DNA from: Alkalicoccus luteus
GTDB taxonomy: Bacteria > Bacillota > Bacilli > Bacillales > Salisediminibacteriaceae
Assembly (NCBI GenBank): GCA_052061695.1
Contig: JBPZEY010000011.1
Direction: 5' to 3' (one strand)
Length of the DNA: 64,000 bases
How positions within the stretch are numbered: position 1 is the first letter of the stretch; every line of letters begins with the position of its first letter. Under the pieces are notes generated by a model. The model worked only from the letters and a program-made list of their open reading frames with translations. It had not been told where the DNA came from and did not search any database. Positions 52,814-61,111 of this stretch are shown piece after piece. Made by a program: the position numbers and the translations under genes.

Positions 52814-53815
52814 CTAATATTTAATACGAGGATCGATATAGCTGTAAAGCAGATCCACGATCAGATTGATAAATACGAACATGGTAGCGATGACCAGAAT
52901 GCCGGACTGAATAACAGGATAATCCCGTGTACCGATCGCTTCAAACACGTATCTCCCGATTCCAGGCCAGCTGAAAATCGTTTCTGTTAAAATCGCCCCG
53001 CCCAGCAAGGTTCCAGTTTGCAGACCGACTACTGTCAAAACTGGGATAACCGCATTTTTAAACCCGTGTCGATACACGATGGACATGTGATTGATTCCCT
53101 TTGCCTGCACGGTCCGTATGTAGTCGGAGCGCAGGACTTCCAGCATGCTCGATCTTGTCATTCTCGCAATAATCGCCATAGGAATCGTACCGAGCGCGAT
53201 TCCCGGGAGAACGAGGTGCTTCAACGACGTAACAAACTGGTCCGGTCTTCCTGAAAGCAAGGTGTCAATCAGATAAAAATGGGTGACTGTTTCCACAGGG
53301 TCCCGTGGATTGGAGCGGCCAAAAGCCGGCAGCCATCCGAGCTCCTGGGCAAACACCCACTGCTGCATTAACCCCAGCCAGAATATTGGCATCGATACAC
53401 CGATGAGAGCAATCAGCATAGCTGTATAATCAAACATAGAATTCTGCTTCCAAGCACTGATAATTCCGGCGTTAACGCCCACAATTACAGCAAATACCAT
53501 TGCAAAAAACGTCAGTTCAATTGTAGCCGCTAGAAACGGCCAGATTTCTGCAGAGATTGCCGCGTTTGTTCGCAGCGAGTTTCCGAGATCTCCCTGGAGC
53601 AGACCTAACATGTATTCTGTATACTGTACAAAATACGGTTCATTCAGCCCCAGCTGTTCTTCAAGCTGTTCAATTGCCGCAGGAGTAGCCTGCTCGCCGA
53701 GAATGGTCTGGGCAGGGTTACCTGGTATTAAATGAATGATGGAGAATGTAATCAGCGACATCCCGATCAAAACCGGAATGAGCATGAGCAGTCTTCTTAT
53801 CGTATATGAAAGCAA
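52814..53815 (-). CDS. Dipeptide/oligopeptide ABC permease, DppB/AppB type
   Basis: A 333-residue permease with six helices, beginning with the DppB-type N-terminus and HLIPGNPAQTILGEQAT. The EAA loop is DYIRTVQAKGINHMSIVYRH. The start is TTG 53815, with GGGGGGTG about nine bases upstream. It lies between the binding protein and the second permease. Confidence 0.9.
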   Translation of the reverse strand: MLSYTIRRLLMLIPVLIGMSLITFSIIHLIPGNPAQTILGEQATPAAIEQLEEQLGLNEPYFVQYTEYMLGLLQGDLGNSLRTNAAISAEIWPFLAATIELTFFAMVFAVIVGVNAGIISAWKQNSMFDYTAMLIALIGVSMPIFWLGLMQQWVFAQELGWLPAFGRSNPRDPVETVTHFYLIDTLLSGRPDQFVTSLKHLVLPGIALGTIPMAIIARMTRSSMLEVLRSDYIRTVQAKGINHMSIVYRHGFKNAVIPVLTVVGLQTGTLLGGAILTETIFSWPGIGRYVFEAIGTRDYPVIQSGILVIATMFVFINLIVDLLYSYIDPRIKY

Positions 53816-53911
53816 TTGCCTGCACCCCCCGCTGCCTTACAGCGTATGTATCCGTTTTTCTGCATAAGGAACGCAGCGGACAGGCAACCTGCCCGCTGCA
53901 CCAATATGCTT

Positions 53912-55621
53912 TTAATCCATAAGTTCAACGTTTGTCAACGGCTCACTGGTAGATGGATGCGGTACGTATCCAGAAACCCGCTCGCTGCCCGCAAGAACCG
54001 GAATGGAATGAACGAGTGGAATCATCGGCGCGTCTTCATGGATGATTTCTTGAGCTTCCATGTAAAGCTCTGCACGCTCGTCTTCATCAATCGTAACCTT
54101 CGCTTCATCGAGAAGTGCATCTACTTCATCATTGCGGTAGAAATTACGGTTACCGCCAGGAATTGCGTCTGAATGAAGCAGGTTGCCGAAGAAGTAGTCC
54201 GGATCACCGTTTACACCGGACCACCCGAGCATAAACAGGTCATGTTCACCTGCTTCTGTCTGCTCCAGGTACGTCGCCCACTCCATACTGACGATATTCG
54301 CCGTTACACCAATTTCATCGAGGTTTGCCTGCATAACCTCTGCAGCTCTCTGAGGATCCGGCATGTATGGACGTGCAACAGGCATCGTCCAAAGATCAAA
54401 TTCCAGGTCTTCATAGCCTGCATCTTCCAGCATCTGCTGAGCCAGCTCCGGATCATACTCATACGCTTCAATGTCATCATTGTAGCCCAGATAATCAGGT
54501 GGAATCAGATTCTTAGCCGGCTCTGCCATGTCAGCATAAAGCAGGGAAATCAGATTTTCTTTGTCGATCGCATGGTTCAATGCACGCCTCAACTCTGGAT
54601 CATCGAACGGCTCTTTGTCTTCATTAAAGCCCAGATAGCCGATGTTATTTGTTGCACGCTCAAATGTCTGAACGCCTTCTTCTCCTTCAAGCTGCTCCAA
54701 ATCGTCCGGGTTCAGTCCGTCCATAATATCGATCTCTCCGGAACGAAGAGCCGTCAGACGAGCGGAATTATCCGGGATCACCTGGAAGATTACCTGATCC
54801 AGCTTAGGCAGATCTTCCTGCCAGTAGTCCTCGTATTTCTCCAGTACGATTGAATCATCACGAGACCAGCTGACAAATTGGAATGGGCCTGTCCCAACCG
54901 GATTCTCGTTAATTTCTGCTCCATACTCTTCAAAGGCTGCTGGAGACGTGATCGAGAAGTAGCTCATCCCCATATTTTGAATAAACGATCCGAGCGGCTG
55001 ATTCAGTACAAATTCAACCTCATAGTCGTCAAGCACGTTAATTTCATCAATCACGTGGCCTTCGTCTCCCACGAAACCACCAAACTGCGTTCCGTACACG
55101 CTGTATGCGTATCCTTCATCAGCGAAATGGAATTCATGATCCGGATCAGCCCAGCGTTCAAAGTTCAGTTTGACCGCATCTGCATTAAAGTCTGTTCCAT
55201 CATGGAACGTTACCCCTTCACGCAGCTGGAACGTGTACCGCATGCCGTCATCATGCACTTCCCAGTCTTCTGCAAGCCCAGGCTGAATTTCAAACGAAGC
55301 CTCTTCAAAGCTTAGCAGCGACTCATAAATCTGTTCTGTCACACGGGACGATTCTCCGTCTGTTACGCTCGCATAATCCAGGCTGACAGAATCGCCGCCC
55401 CTGGCAAAAATCAGCGTCTGGTCTTCAGAAGGTGTTCCTGCTTCTTCATCTCCATTATCCTCAGCATCCGCACCGTTGTTCTCATCGGCCCCATCATCTG
55501 CAGCATTGTTCGCTTCAGCGTTGTTGTCGACATCTGTATTTTGTTCGTTGTTTTCTCCGCCGCAGGCTGTGAATAGCAGCGCAGCTGCAGCAACTGACGT
55601 CAGTACAAAAGACTTCTTCAT
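53912..55621 (-). CDS. Peptide-binding lipoprotein (DppA/OppA type, SBP family 5)
   Basis: A 569-residue solute-binding protein. The signal peptide ends in the lipobox FTAC with Cys20, and a very acidic linker rich in Asp, Asn, Glu and Ala (~21-72) leads to a family-5 binding domain with typical blocks (FHDGTDFNADAVKLNFERW, NPVGTGPFQF). It would bind peptides, nickel or similar ligands outside the cell. ATG 55621 follows AAAGGGGG. It is third in the operon, between the ATPases and the permeases. Confidence 0.9.
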   Translation of the reverse strand: MKKSFVLTSVAAAALLFTACGGENNEQNTDVDNNAEANNAADDGADENNGADAEDNGDEEAGTPSEDQTLIFARGGDSVSLDYASVTDGESSRVTEQIYESLLSFEEASFEIQPGLAEDWEVHDDGMRYTFQLREGVTFHDGTDFNADAVKLNFERWADPDHEFHFADEGYAYSVYGTQFGGFVGDEGHVIDEINVLDDYEVEFVLNQPLGSFIQNMGMSYFSITSPAAFEEYGAEINENPVGTGPFQFVSWSRDDSIVLEKYEDYWQEDLPKLDQVIFQVIPDNSARLTALRSGEIDIMDGLNPDDLEQLEGEEGVQTFERATNNIGYLGFNEDKEPFDDPELRRALNHAIDKENLISLLYADMAEPAKNLIPPDYLGYNDDIEAYEYDPELAQQMLEDAGYEDLEFDLWTMPVARPYMPDPQRAAEVMQANLDEIGVTANIVSMEWATYLEQTEAGEHDLFMLGWSGVNGDPDYFFGNLLHSDAIPGGNRNFYRNDEVDALLDEAKVTIDEDERAELYMEAQEIIHEDAPMIPLVHSIPVLAGSERVSGYVPHPSTSEPLTNVELMD

Positions 55622-55634
55622 TCCATTTCCCCCT

Positions 55635-56654
55635 TTAAGATTGGTGATGTATAGTGGTTTCTGCTGATTGTCCCGTACGCTCCTCGTTGTAGAGGTGACA
55701 AGCAGCAAAATGGTTAGCTCTGATTTCCCGAAACTCGGGTACGACCGTGCGGCATTCCTCCATAACGTGAGGACACCGTGTATGGAAAGGGCATCCGGAA
55801 GGCGGATTTGCCGGGCTCGGAACATCCCCCTCTAAAATAATGCGTTCTTTCTTCAGATCAGGGTCCGGCTCCGGCACTGCAGATAAGAGAGACTGCGTAT
55901 AGGGATGGAGCGGCTCTGCATACAAATCCTCTTTATCTGCAAGCTCTACCATCTTACCGAGATACATGACACCGATCCGGTCACTGATATGTTTTACGAC
56001 GCTTAAGTCATGCGCAATAAACACATAGGTAAGACCGAACTGTTCCTGCAGATCCTCCATCAAATTCAGCACTTGGGCCTGAATCGATACATCGAGCGCC
56101 GAAACAGGCTCATCGCAAATAATCAGCTTTGGACGAACGATCAGCGCCCTGGCAATGCCAATCCGCTGGCGCTGCCCTCCGCTGAACTGATGCGGATAAC
56201 GGGACGCATGCTCAGGCGGCAGGCCGACGATTTGCAGAATCTCTTCCACTTTCTTTCGTCGTTCTTCTTTCGTACCGATGCCATGAACAATCAAAGGCTC
56301 CCCGAGAATCTTTTCGATTTTATGCCTTGGATTCAAGGAAGCGTAGGGATCCTGAAAAATAATCTGCATGTCGCGACGCATTTTTCGCATTTCTTCCTGC
56401 GAGAGGGCTGTTACATCTTTCCCTTCAAACAATACGTCACCGGCTGTCGGCTCAATCAAGCGGAGAATGGATTTCCCGGTGGTGGATTTTCCACAGCCCG
56501 ACTCTCCAACAATGCCCAGCACCTCTTTTTCGTATACGTCAAAGGAAACGTCATTAACAGCCTGGACATCGCCGATGCGGCGACCGAATACGCCACCCTT
56601 TATCGGGAAGAATTTCTTAAGATTTTTGACTTGCAGAAGCGGCTGACGGCTCAT
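55635..56654 (-). CDS. Peptide ABC importer ATPase, DppF/OppF type
   Basis: A 339-residue ATPase with Walker A GESGCGKST, signature FSGGQRQRIGIARAL, Walker B IICDEP, and the oligopeptide-family C-terminal region with a cysteine cluster (CPFHTRCPHVMEEC) like those that bind iron-sulfur in related ATPases. SD AAGGAGGTG six bases before ATG 56654. It overlaps the preceding ATPase gene by 38 bp. Confidence 0.9.
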   Translation of the reverse strand: MSRQPLLQVKNLKKFFPIKGGVFGRRIGDVQAVNDVSFDVYEKEVLGIVGESGCGKSTTGKSILRLIEPTAGDVLFEGKDVTALSQEEMRKMRRDMQIIFQDPYASLNPRHKIEKILGEPLIVHGIGTKEERRKKVEEILQIVGLPPEHASRYPHQFSGGQRQRIGIARALIVRPKLIICDEPVSALDVSIQAQVLNLMEDLQEQFGLTYVFIAHDLSVVKHISDRIGVMYLGKMVELADKEDLYAEPLHPYTQSLLSAVPEPDPDLKKERIILEGDVPSPANPPSGCPFHTRCPHVMEECRTVVPEFREIRANHFAACHLYNEERTGQSAETTIHHQS

Positions 56655-57654
56655 TCGGCGCACCTCCTTCCGTATCATAGAGGAAGCAGCGGCAGTCGTG
56701 CCCCGTCCGCAGCTGAATCAGCTCTGGGTCTTCCTGAAGACAGCGGTCGAAAACGTGCTCGCATCTCGCTGCAAAACGGCACCCTTTTTGAATGGAACCT
56801 GGCTTTGGCACATTGCCCGGGATCGAATACAGCCGCTCATCTCGTCCAGAGAGCTTTGGCAGCGAACGGATTAGTCCGACCGTGTATGGATGCTTTGGCG
56901 CCTTTAAAATGGTGCGCACATCTCCCTGCTCAACCACCTTGCCTGCATACATAACCACGACTCTGTCGCATATTTCTGCTACAACGCCGAGGTCATGTGT
57001 AATCATTAGAATCGCGGTTCCTTTATCCCGATTCAGATTCTTCATCAGCTCAAGAATTTGTGCCTGAATGGTTACATCCAGGGCCGTCGTCGGCTCATCC
57101 GCAATAAGGATTTCAGGATCAGACGCCATCGCTATCGCAATCATTACCCGCTGTCTCATGCCTCCTGAAAGCTGGTGAGGATATTCATAAGCAATCTCCT
57201 CAGCTCTAGGTATACCGACGATTTTCAACATCTCAACCGCTTTCTGATGCGCTTCTTTTTTTGATAGCTTCCGATGCTTTCGTAAGCCTTCTGTGATTTG
57301 AAAGCCGATTTTATAAAGCGGATCCAAGGAGGTCATTGGTTCCTGAAAAATCATCGACAGCTTGTTTCCGCGTATGCTGCGGATCTGTTTTCCGCTCATT
57401 TTCGTTAAGTCCATCTTTTGTCCATCGCCAGCTTCAAACAGGATTTCACCGCCGACAATTTTTCCTGGCGGATTCGGCACCAGTCCCATAATCGAAAGCG
57501 ACGTTACACTTTTGCCGCACCCGGACTCTCCAACTACCCCGAGCACTTCCCCTTCTTCAATATGAAAGCTGACATCATCTACGGCCGGGATTTCGCCGCT
57601 GTCGGTAAAGAAGTGCGTCTGCAAATTCTTTACGTCGAGTACTTTTCTGCTCAT
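56617..57654 (-). CDS. Peptide ABC importer ATPase, DppD/OppD type
   Basis: A 345-residue ATPase, first gene of the importer operon. It has Walker A GESGCGKS, signature LSGGMRQRVMIAIAM, Walker B ILIADEPTTALDVT, and a C-terminal cysteine motif (CRFAARCEHVFDRC). ATG 57654 follows GGGGGGG. The order D-F-A-B-C, with ATPases first, is the reverse of the common binding-protein-first order. Confidence 0.9.
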   Translation of the reverse strand: MSRKVLDVKNLQTHFFTDSGEIPAVDDVSFHIEEGEVLGVVGESGCGKSVTSLSIMGLVPNPPGKIVGGEILFEAGDGQKMDLTKMSGKQIRSIRGNKLSMIFQEPMTSLDPLYKIGFQITEGLRKHRKLSKKEAHQKAVEMLKIVGIPRAEEIAYEYPHQLSGGMRQRVMIAIAMASDPEILIADEPTTALDVTIQAQILELMKNLNRDKGTAILMITHDLGVVAEICDRVVVMYAGKVVEQGDVRTILKAPKHPYTVGLIRSLPKLSGRDERLYSIPGNVPKPGSIQKGCRFAARCEHVFDRCLQEDPELIQLRTGHDCRCFLYDTEGGAPNEPSAASASQKS

Positions 57655-58120
57655 ATTGCCCCCCCGGTAAAGCCTGTTAGTATGTACGCAATTAAAAATA
57701 TTCAAAAAATTATATCTTAAAAAATAAATTACTACACTGTTACACATTTAGCAATTACTATTTTCAAATTTTTATAAGATTCTGGATATACATGTAATTC
57801 AATCGTTCTTGTATGATATGATAAAAACCTTATGTACCAGTGTTTAGAGACTTTATTTAGATTACAGAAATATCTGACACCTAATAAAATCTTTTTTTCG
57901 TGAATTATGCTGCGATAGCGTTTATGAACGGTTTCACATGTTTTCCGGCTTCAACGAGGGGGTGGTTCATGTTCCCGATTTGATCCTCGCCTGATGACGG
58001 GATCCACTTTGATAATTATCTATTGGCACCGATATGCTGAAGAGGAGCGTTTTCGTTCGTTGAGGAAGCCTGCTTTGTTTTTATAAATGGCCCTGATCAC
58101 TTTTCCATCCCCCCTCCAAT
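57655..58120. other. AT-rich upstream region of the peptide importer operon
   Basis: The first ~230 bp (57660-57890) are strongly A/T-rich and should contain the operon promoter. TATAAT occurs on the minus strand about 60 bp before dppD, but no good -35 is spaced to it. The rest up to the terminator at 58121 is ordinary sequence without an ORF carrying an RBS; it may be decayed coding DNA. Confidence 0.45.
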
Positions 58121-58145
58121 AAAAAAAGCGGGCACAGGCCCGCTC
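58121..58145 (-). terminator. Terminator at the 3' end of repeat copy D
   Basis: Stem AGCGGGC/GCCCGCT with a 6-nt loop, followed on the minus strand by T7. It starts directly after the conserved 3' end of the repeat. Confidence 0.88.
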
Positions 58146-58500
58146 AAAGTGTCGATAAAGTCGTTTTAAGTGAATATCGTTGCATCTGCCTGTATCTGCG
58201 GGCCCTCACTTTCCGGAGGGAACGGGCTCGGCTTTCCCTTCTTTCATCCGCCGGATCTTCGCCTCGTTCTGAGCCGAGATTCTTCGATGTCGGCAGCTGG
58301 CAGTGCGTTTCATGTGCCTGGTTACGAAGATACGATCGGCTTCCATAAAGATTGAACCTTCCCGACGAGACGTTTCGATGTTGAATAGGGATGCCAGTCC
58401 TTCATCGAATTCATGATAAACGTAAAAAAAGCAGTCGCGTCTGTCGTGACGTTGTTCTCCACGAATCAGAGTCGTTTTCCCGATGTGTCCGGCGGAGGCG
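58143..58500 (-). repeat. Dispersed repeat, copy D
   Basis: Minus-strand copy. It aligns with copy B from CACATCGGGAAAACG through GACTTTATCGACACTTTGAG, and with copy C over about 300 bp. A 145-codon frame crosses it, but the frame is not kept in the other copies because of one-base indels. The 5' hairpin seen in B and C is not evident. Confidence 0.85.
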
Positions 58501-58587
58501 CAAGTCTGAACGGGGACAGACCCGCTTCGTTTTCTTATACTGTTCGTCGTTTCCATCACCTCGTACCGCAGGTTCAGCGATGTAACA

Positions 58588-58851
58588 CTAAGCTGCTCCC
58601 TGCTCAGGGGCTCGGTTATACTTTGTAAAAAGGGCCCCGACAATCAAAAGGACAAACGCTGCTGCAGCAGCGGGCGTTTCATAAGGCAAACTAAATGTAT
58701 AAGGTACCGCTATGATAACTGCTGCGCTCAGCATACTTATTGGTGTGACGGCTGTTTTCCAGCCCTCTAATCCAGCCTTCCGTCTCCTGCGGATGCTCAT
58801 AAAAGCAAACAGCGGCAGCAGCACCCAAAAAATGAGCCACATCGTGTTCAT
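58588..58851 (-). CDS. Small membrane protein
   Basis: An 87-residue protein with an N-terminal helix, a basic loop (IRRRRKAGLEGWK) and two more helices. No family recognised. SD AAGGGAG six bases before ATG. Co-directional with the next small membrane protein gene 52 bp upstream, so the two likely form an operon. The 3' end overlaps the region next to repeat copy D. Confidence 0.55.
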   Translation of the reverse strand: MNTMWLIFWVLLPLFAFMSIRRRRKAGLEGWKTAVTPISMLSAAVIIAVPYTFSLPYETPAAAAAFVLLIVGALFTKYNRAPEQGAA

Positions 58852-58903
58852 TCGTTACTCCCTTCCCTTTACCGGCCAAAGCTCCGGATACAGATTCCCT
58901 TCG

Positions 58904-59068
58904 TCAAAAAACAAATAAGACAATCAGTACAATAGCAGCGGCCTGAAGAATTGAAATAATAATCAGCTGGTCGGCAGACTGATTAACACCAGGGATGAAC
59001 CTTCTGCCAAGAAAATTAATGGCTAACATGAACAGCAGCCCCATAGAGAAAATGACTGCAGCCTCCAT
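58904..59068 (-). CDS. Very small membrane protein (54 residues)
   Basis: A 54-codon frame with two transmembrane helices (about 4-18 and 33-53) joined by a short basic/polar loop. It begins at ATG 59068 with GGGGTGAGG close upstream. No family recognised. It lies between the gas-vesicle operon end and the 87-residue membrane protein gene, in the same direction as both. Confidence 0.5.
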   Translation of the reverse strand: MEAAVIFSMGLLFMLAINFLGRRFIPGVNQSADQLIIISILQAAAIVLIVLFVF

Positions 59069-59148
59069 GGCCCTCACCCCGCTTTTTTAAAAGTTTGTTA
59101 TGTACCGGCTCTCTCCAGTATAAAGAAACGTCAGCCCGGCTGCCACAC

Positions 59149-59184
59149 CAAAAAAGCAGAGCACCGGTTTACGGATACCTCTGC
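59149..59184 (-). terminator. Terminator of the gas-vesicle operon (candidate)
   Basis: Minus strand stem GCAGAG/CTCTGC with a 17-nt loop, followed by T7, 17 bp after the gvpJ stop. Confidence 0.6.
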
Positions 59185-59200
59185 CTTCCTGTCGGCGCTT

Positions 59201-59521
59201 CTATTTTTTACTGCTTTCTTCCTGAGCAAGCAGTCTGTCTTCAAGCCGCTGAATTTTATCATGAAGCTCGTCATTCTCACGCTGCAGCTCCACGCCTTTT
59301 GACGAGTAGTATGGGTCGGTTTCCCACCAGTCCATTCCAATTTCTTTCGCCTTATCTACTGAGGCTACGAGCAGACGGATCCGAATCGTAATCAGCTCTA
59401 CTTCAGCGAGGCTGATCGAAATATCGCCTGCAATCACCACACCTTTATCCAATACAGTTTCCAGCACATCGACAAGACTGTTTGAAGCCGTTGGGTGTTT
59501 TATCGCATCGAAATCTGACAT
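59201..59521 (-). CDS. gvpJ: Gas vesicle protein GvpJ (GvpA family)
   Basis: A 106-residue GvpA-family minor structural protein. The GvpA-like core (LVDVLETVLDKGVVIAGDISISLAEVEL split over helix 1 and strand) is at residues ~14-55. Unlike GvpA it carries a ~35-residue coiled-coil tail (ELQRENDELHDKIQRLEDRL). It probably caps the vesicle or starts its growth. ATG 59521 has AAAGGAG 11 bases upstream. Last gene of the cluster within the window. Confidence 0.88.
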   Translation of the reverse strand: MSDFDAIKHPTASNSLVDVLETVLDKGVVIAGDISISLAEVELITIRIRLLVASVDKAKEIGMDWWETDPYYSSKGVELQRENDELHDKIQRLEDRLLAQEESSKK

Positions 59522-59537
59522 GATCGAATCGACTCCT

Positions 59538-59834
59538 TTATAATAGGTTTCCGAGAGGCCCGAGATCAATATTCAGATCCTCTGCGGTCAATCCAAAATA
59601 GTCTTTCATCTCTTCCATTTTTTCTTCGAGTGTGTATAATGCTTCACCGAGTCTTTCAATTTCCTCATCTGTGAGCGTCCCGCTGTCCACTCGTCTCATT
59701 GCCTGCCGTTCGACAAGCTGTCGGACAAGCTCAATCACCGTCAATACCAGCTCGGCGAGGCCCTCCTGCGCCTTGTCAGGATCGAGCGACACTCGGCCCG
59801 GATGGCTGTTCAGCAGTTCCGGAGTTTGATTCAT
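59538..59834 (-). CDS. gvpK: Gas vesicle protein GvpK
   Basis: A 98-residue helical protein with the GvpK core (GLAELVLTVIELVRQLVERQAMRRV split over one long helix, then LTDEEIERLGEAL). GvpK is required for vesicle formation; its exact task is not settled. It overlaps gvpS by ATGA. Confidence 0.92.
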   Translation of the reverse strand: MNQTPELLNSHPGRVSLDPDKAQEGLAELVLTVIELVRQLVERQAMRRVDSGTLTDEEIERLGEALYTLEEKMEEMKDYFGLTAEDLNIDLGPLGNLL

Positions 59835-60043
59835 GTCGATTCCTCCTCAAGTTCGTGCTTGCGCTCTGTGCTTTTTATCAGCGTATCCACCGACGTCAGC
59901 AGGATACGCAGGTCCAGATAAACAAGGTCGATATCAGCTATGGAAATCATGATATCCCCTTTCAATACGACACCTTTTTCCAAAACGGCATCGAGAACAT
60001 CCAGCAGCGCAACATCTTTATCTTTGTCCAGTTCCTGAAGCAC
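59831..60043 (-). CDS. gvpS: Gas vesicle protein GvpS (GvpA family)
   Basis: A 70-residue GvpA paralogue with LLDVLDAVLEKGVVLKGDIM at ~13-32 and a short charged tail. In Bacillus clusters GvpS lies between gvpL and gvpK, as here. It is a minor component of the shell or of the nucleation complex. Confidence 0.88.
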   Translation of the reverse strand: MLQELDKDKDVALLDVLDAVLEKGVVLKGDIMISIADIDLVYLDLRILLTSVDTLIKSTERKHELEEEST

Positions 60044-60055
60044 CGGCTTCTCCTC

Positions 60056-60874
60056 CTAACTGGTCGTTTCTTTTTGTTCCAGCACCGCGAAATGATAGGG
60101 AGGCCAAGGTCCAGCCGCCTCAATTTGTATACCAGTTTCTTCTTTATTAAATTGATCCTGCTCGCTTCGTAAAATGTCAGCCGCTGCAGCAGCAGCTTCT
60201 GCATCTTTAAACAAGTAGACGCCGTTCCATACCATGTCCTCTGTCCGGCCGCTGAGCTTTTTCTCCCATACCTTTTTTCGGACTGAATCGGACGAATACG
60301 GCTCAAGCAGAGCGTGCAGCCGCTCGCCTATCTTTCGAAGCTCTTCATCTGCTTTCTCTTTCAACCAGTTGCCAAGCTTCTTCTTTTCAAAAAACTGTTT
60401 GCCTCTCGGCAGTTTTTCAATCTCTTCATATTTTGCTTGGATATCAGATTCGTTTTGTTGAAACTGCGGATCGAACTTAGCACGGTCCGCATAGAGCTTC
60501 ATACTCCATTCCTGCTTTCCTTTCAGATCAGAAAATAATTGCTGCATCGTCGCAGCCCGCTCATCAAGTACTGTTTTCAAGCCGGCCGTTTGCTCATATA
60601 CTGTCCCAAAGCTCAGCGGAATAACCATCGAAGCATGCTGCTGCAGTTCATGCATAATGTGGTGATGGTGATAAGCTCTGTCCTTCAGCCAATGCATATT
60701 TTCCACATTACCTTGCAGAGCCTCCTGCGAATAATCAGATTCAGGCACTTCACAACAGGCTGCAGAAACGCCGGACGACGTGACATAGGCCACTTCTGTC
60801 TGAGGTTCGATTCCGGGCAAGCCTGACTTCTCCTCGCCTTCCGGCACAAATCCGAAAACGTAAATTAGCGACAT
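60056..60874 (-). CDS. gvpL: Gas vesicle protein GvpL (GvpF/L family)
   Basis: A 272-residue GvpF/L-family accessory protein. An N-terminal ferredoxin-like domain (MSLIYVFGFVPEG) is followed by a helical middle and a second alpha/beta domain ending in GPWPPYHFAVLE, the family end motif. It has a natural run of four histidines at about residue 69. It helps start shell assembly by binding GvpA. Paralogue of gvpF two genes upstream. Confidence 0.88.
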   Translation of the reverse strand: MSLIYVFGFVPEGEEKSGLPGIEPQTEVAYVTSSGVSAACCEVPESDYSQEALQGNVENMHWLKDRAYHHHHIMHELQQHASMVIPLSFGTVYEQTAGLKTVLDERAATMQQLFSDLKGKQEWSMKLYADRAKFDPQFQQNESDIQAKYEEIEKLPRGKQFFEKKKLGNWLKEKADEELRKIGERLHALLEPYSSDSVRKKVWEKKLSGRTEDMVWNGVYLFKDAEAAAAAADILRSEQDQFNKEETGIQIEAAGPWPPYHFAVLEQKETTS

Positions 60875-60877
60875 TGA

Positions 60878-61111
60878 TTATCCCCCCTCCTGTTCCAGCT
60901 GTTTAGCAATCCGGTATCGTTCCAGCAGAATAGCTTCTTCACGGTCATATGCTTCCTCGGAGATATCTCCAAGCTCCAGCATCATCTGAAGCCGCGCCAG
61001 CTTCTTTTGAATCGTTTCCAGATCATACAGCTCTTTGTCGACTTCCTCTTTCACCTTTTCACCGACAAACTTTACTGTGTCAATTGGCCAGGTGAACAGT
61101 TTGAAAATCAT
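60878..61111 (-). CDS. gvpG: Gas vesicle protein GvpG
   Basis: A 77-residue helical protein that begins with the GvpG motif LFTWPIDTVKFVGEKV. Accessory factor always found beside GvpF/L. Start overlaps the gvpF stop by ATGA. Confidence 0.9.
   Translation of the reverse strand: MIFKLFTWPIDTVKFVGEKVKEEVDKELYDLETIQKKLARLQMMLELGDISEEAYDREEAILLERYRIAKQLEQEGG

Noticed and set aside
56010..56954. 314-codon plus-strand frame opposite the importer ATPases
   Set aside because: Shadow of two well-supported ATPase genes on the minus strand.
57655..57890. CodY-like sites in the AT-rich region before the peptide importer
   Set aside because: No stretch matches AATTTTCWGAAAATT well enough; the A/T-richness alone explains the resemblance.
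58206..58643. 145-codon frame across repeat copy D
   Set aside because: The frame is shifted or stopped in copies B and C by single-base indels and has no RBS, so it is taken as chance coding within a non-coding repeat.
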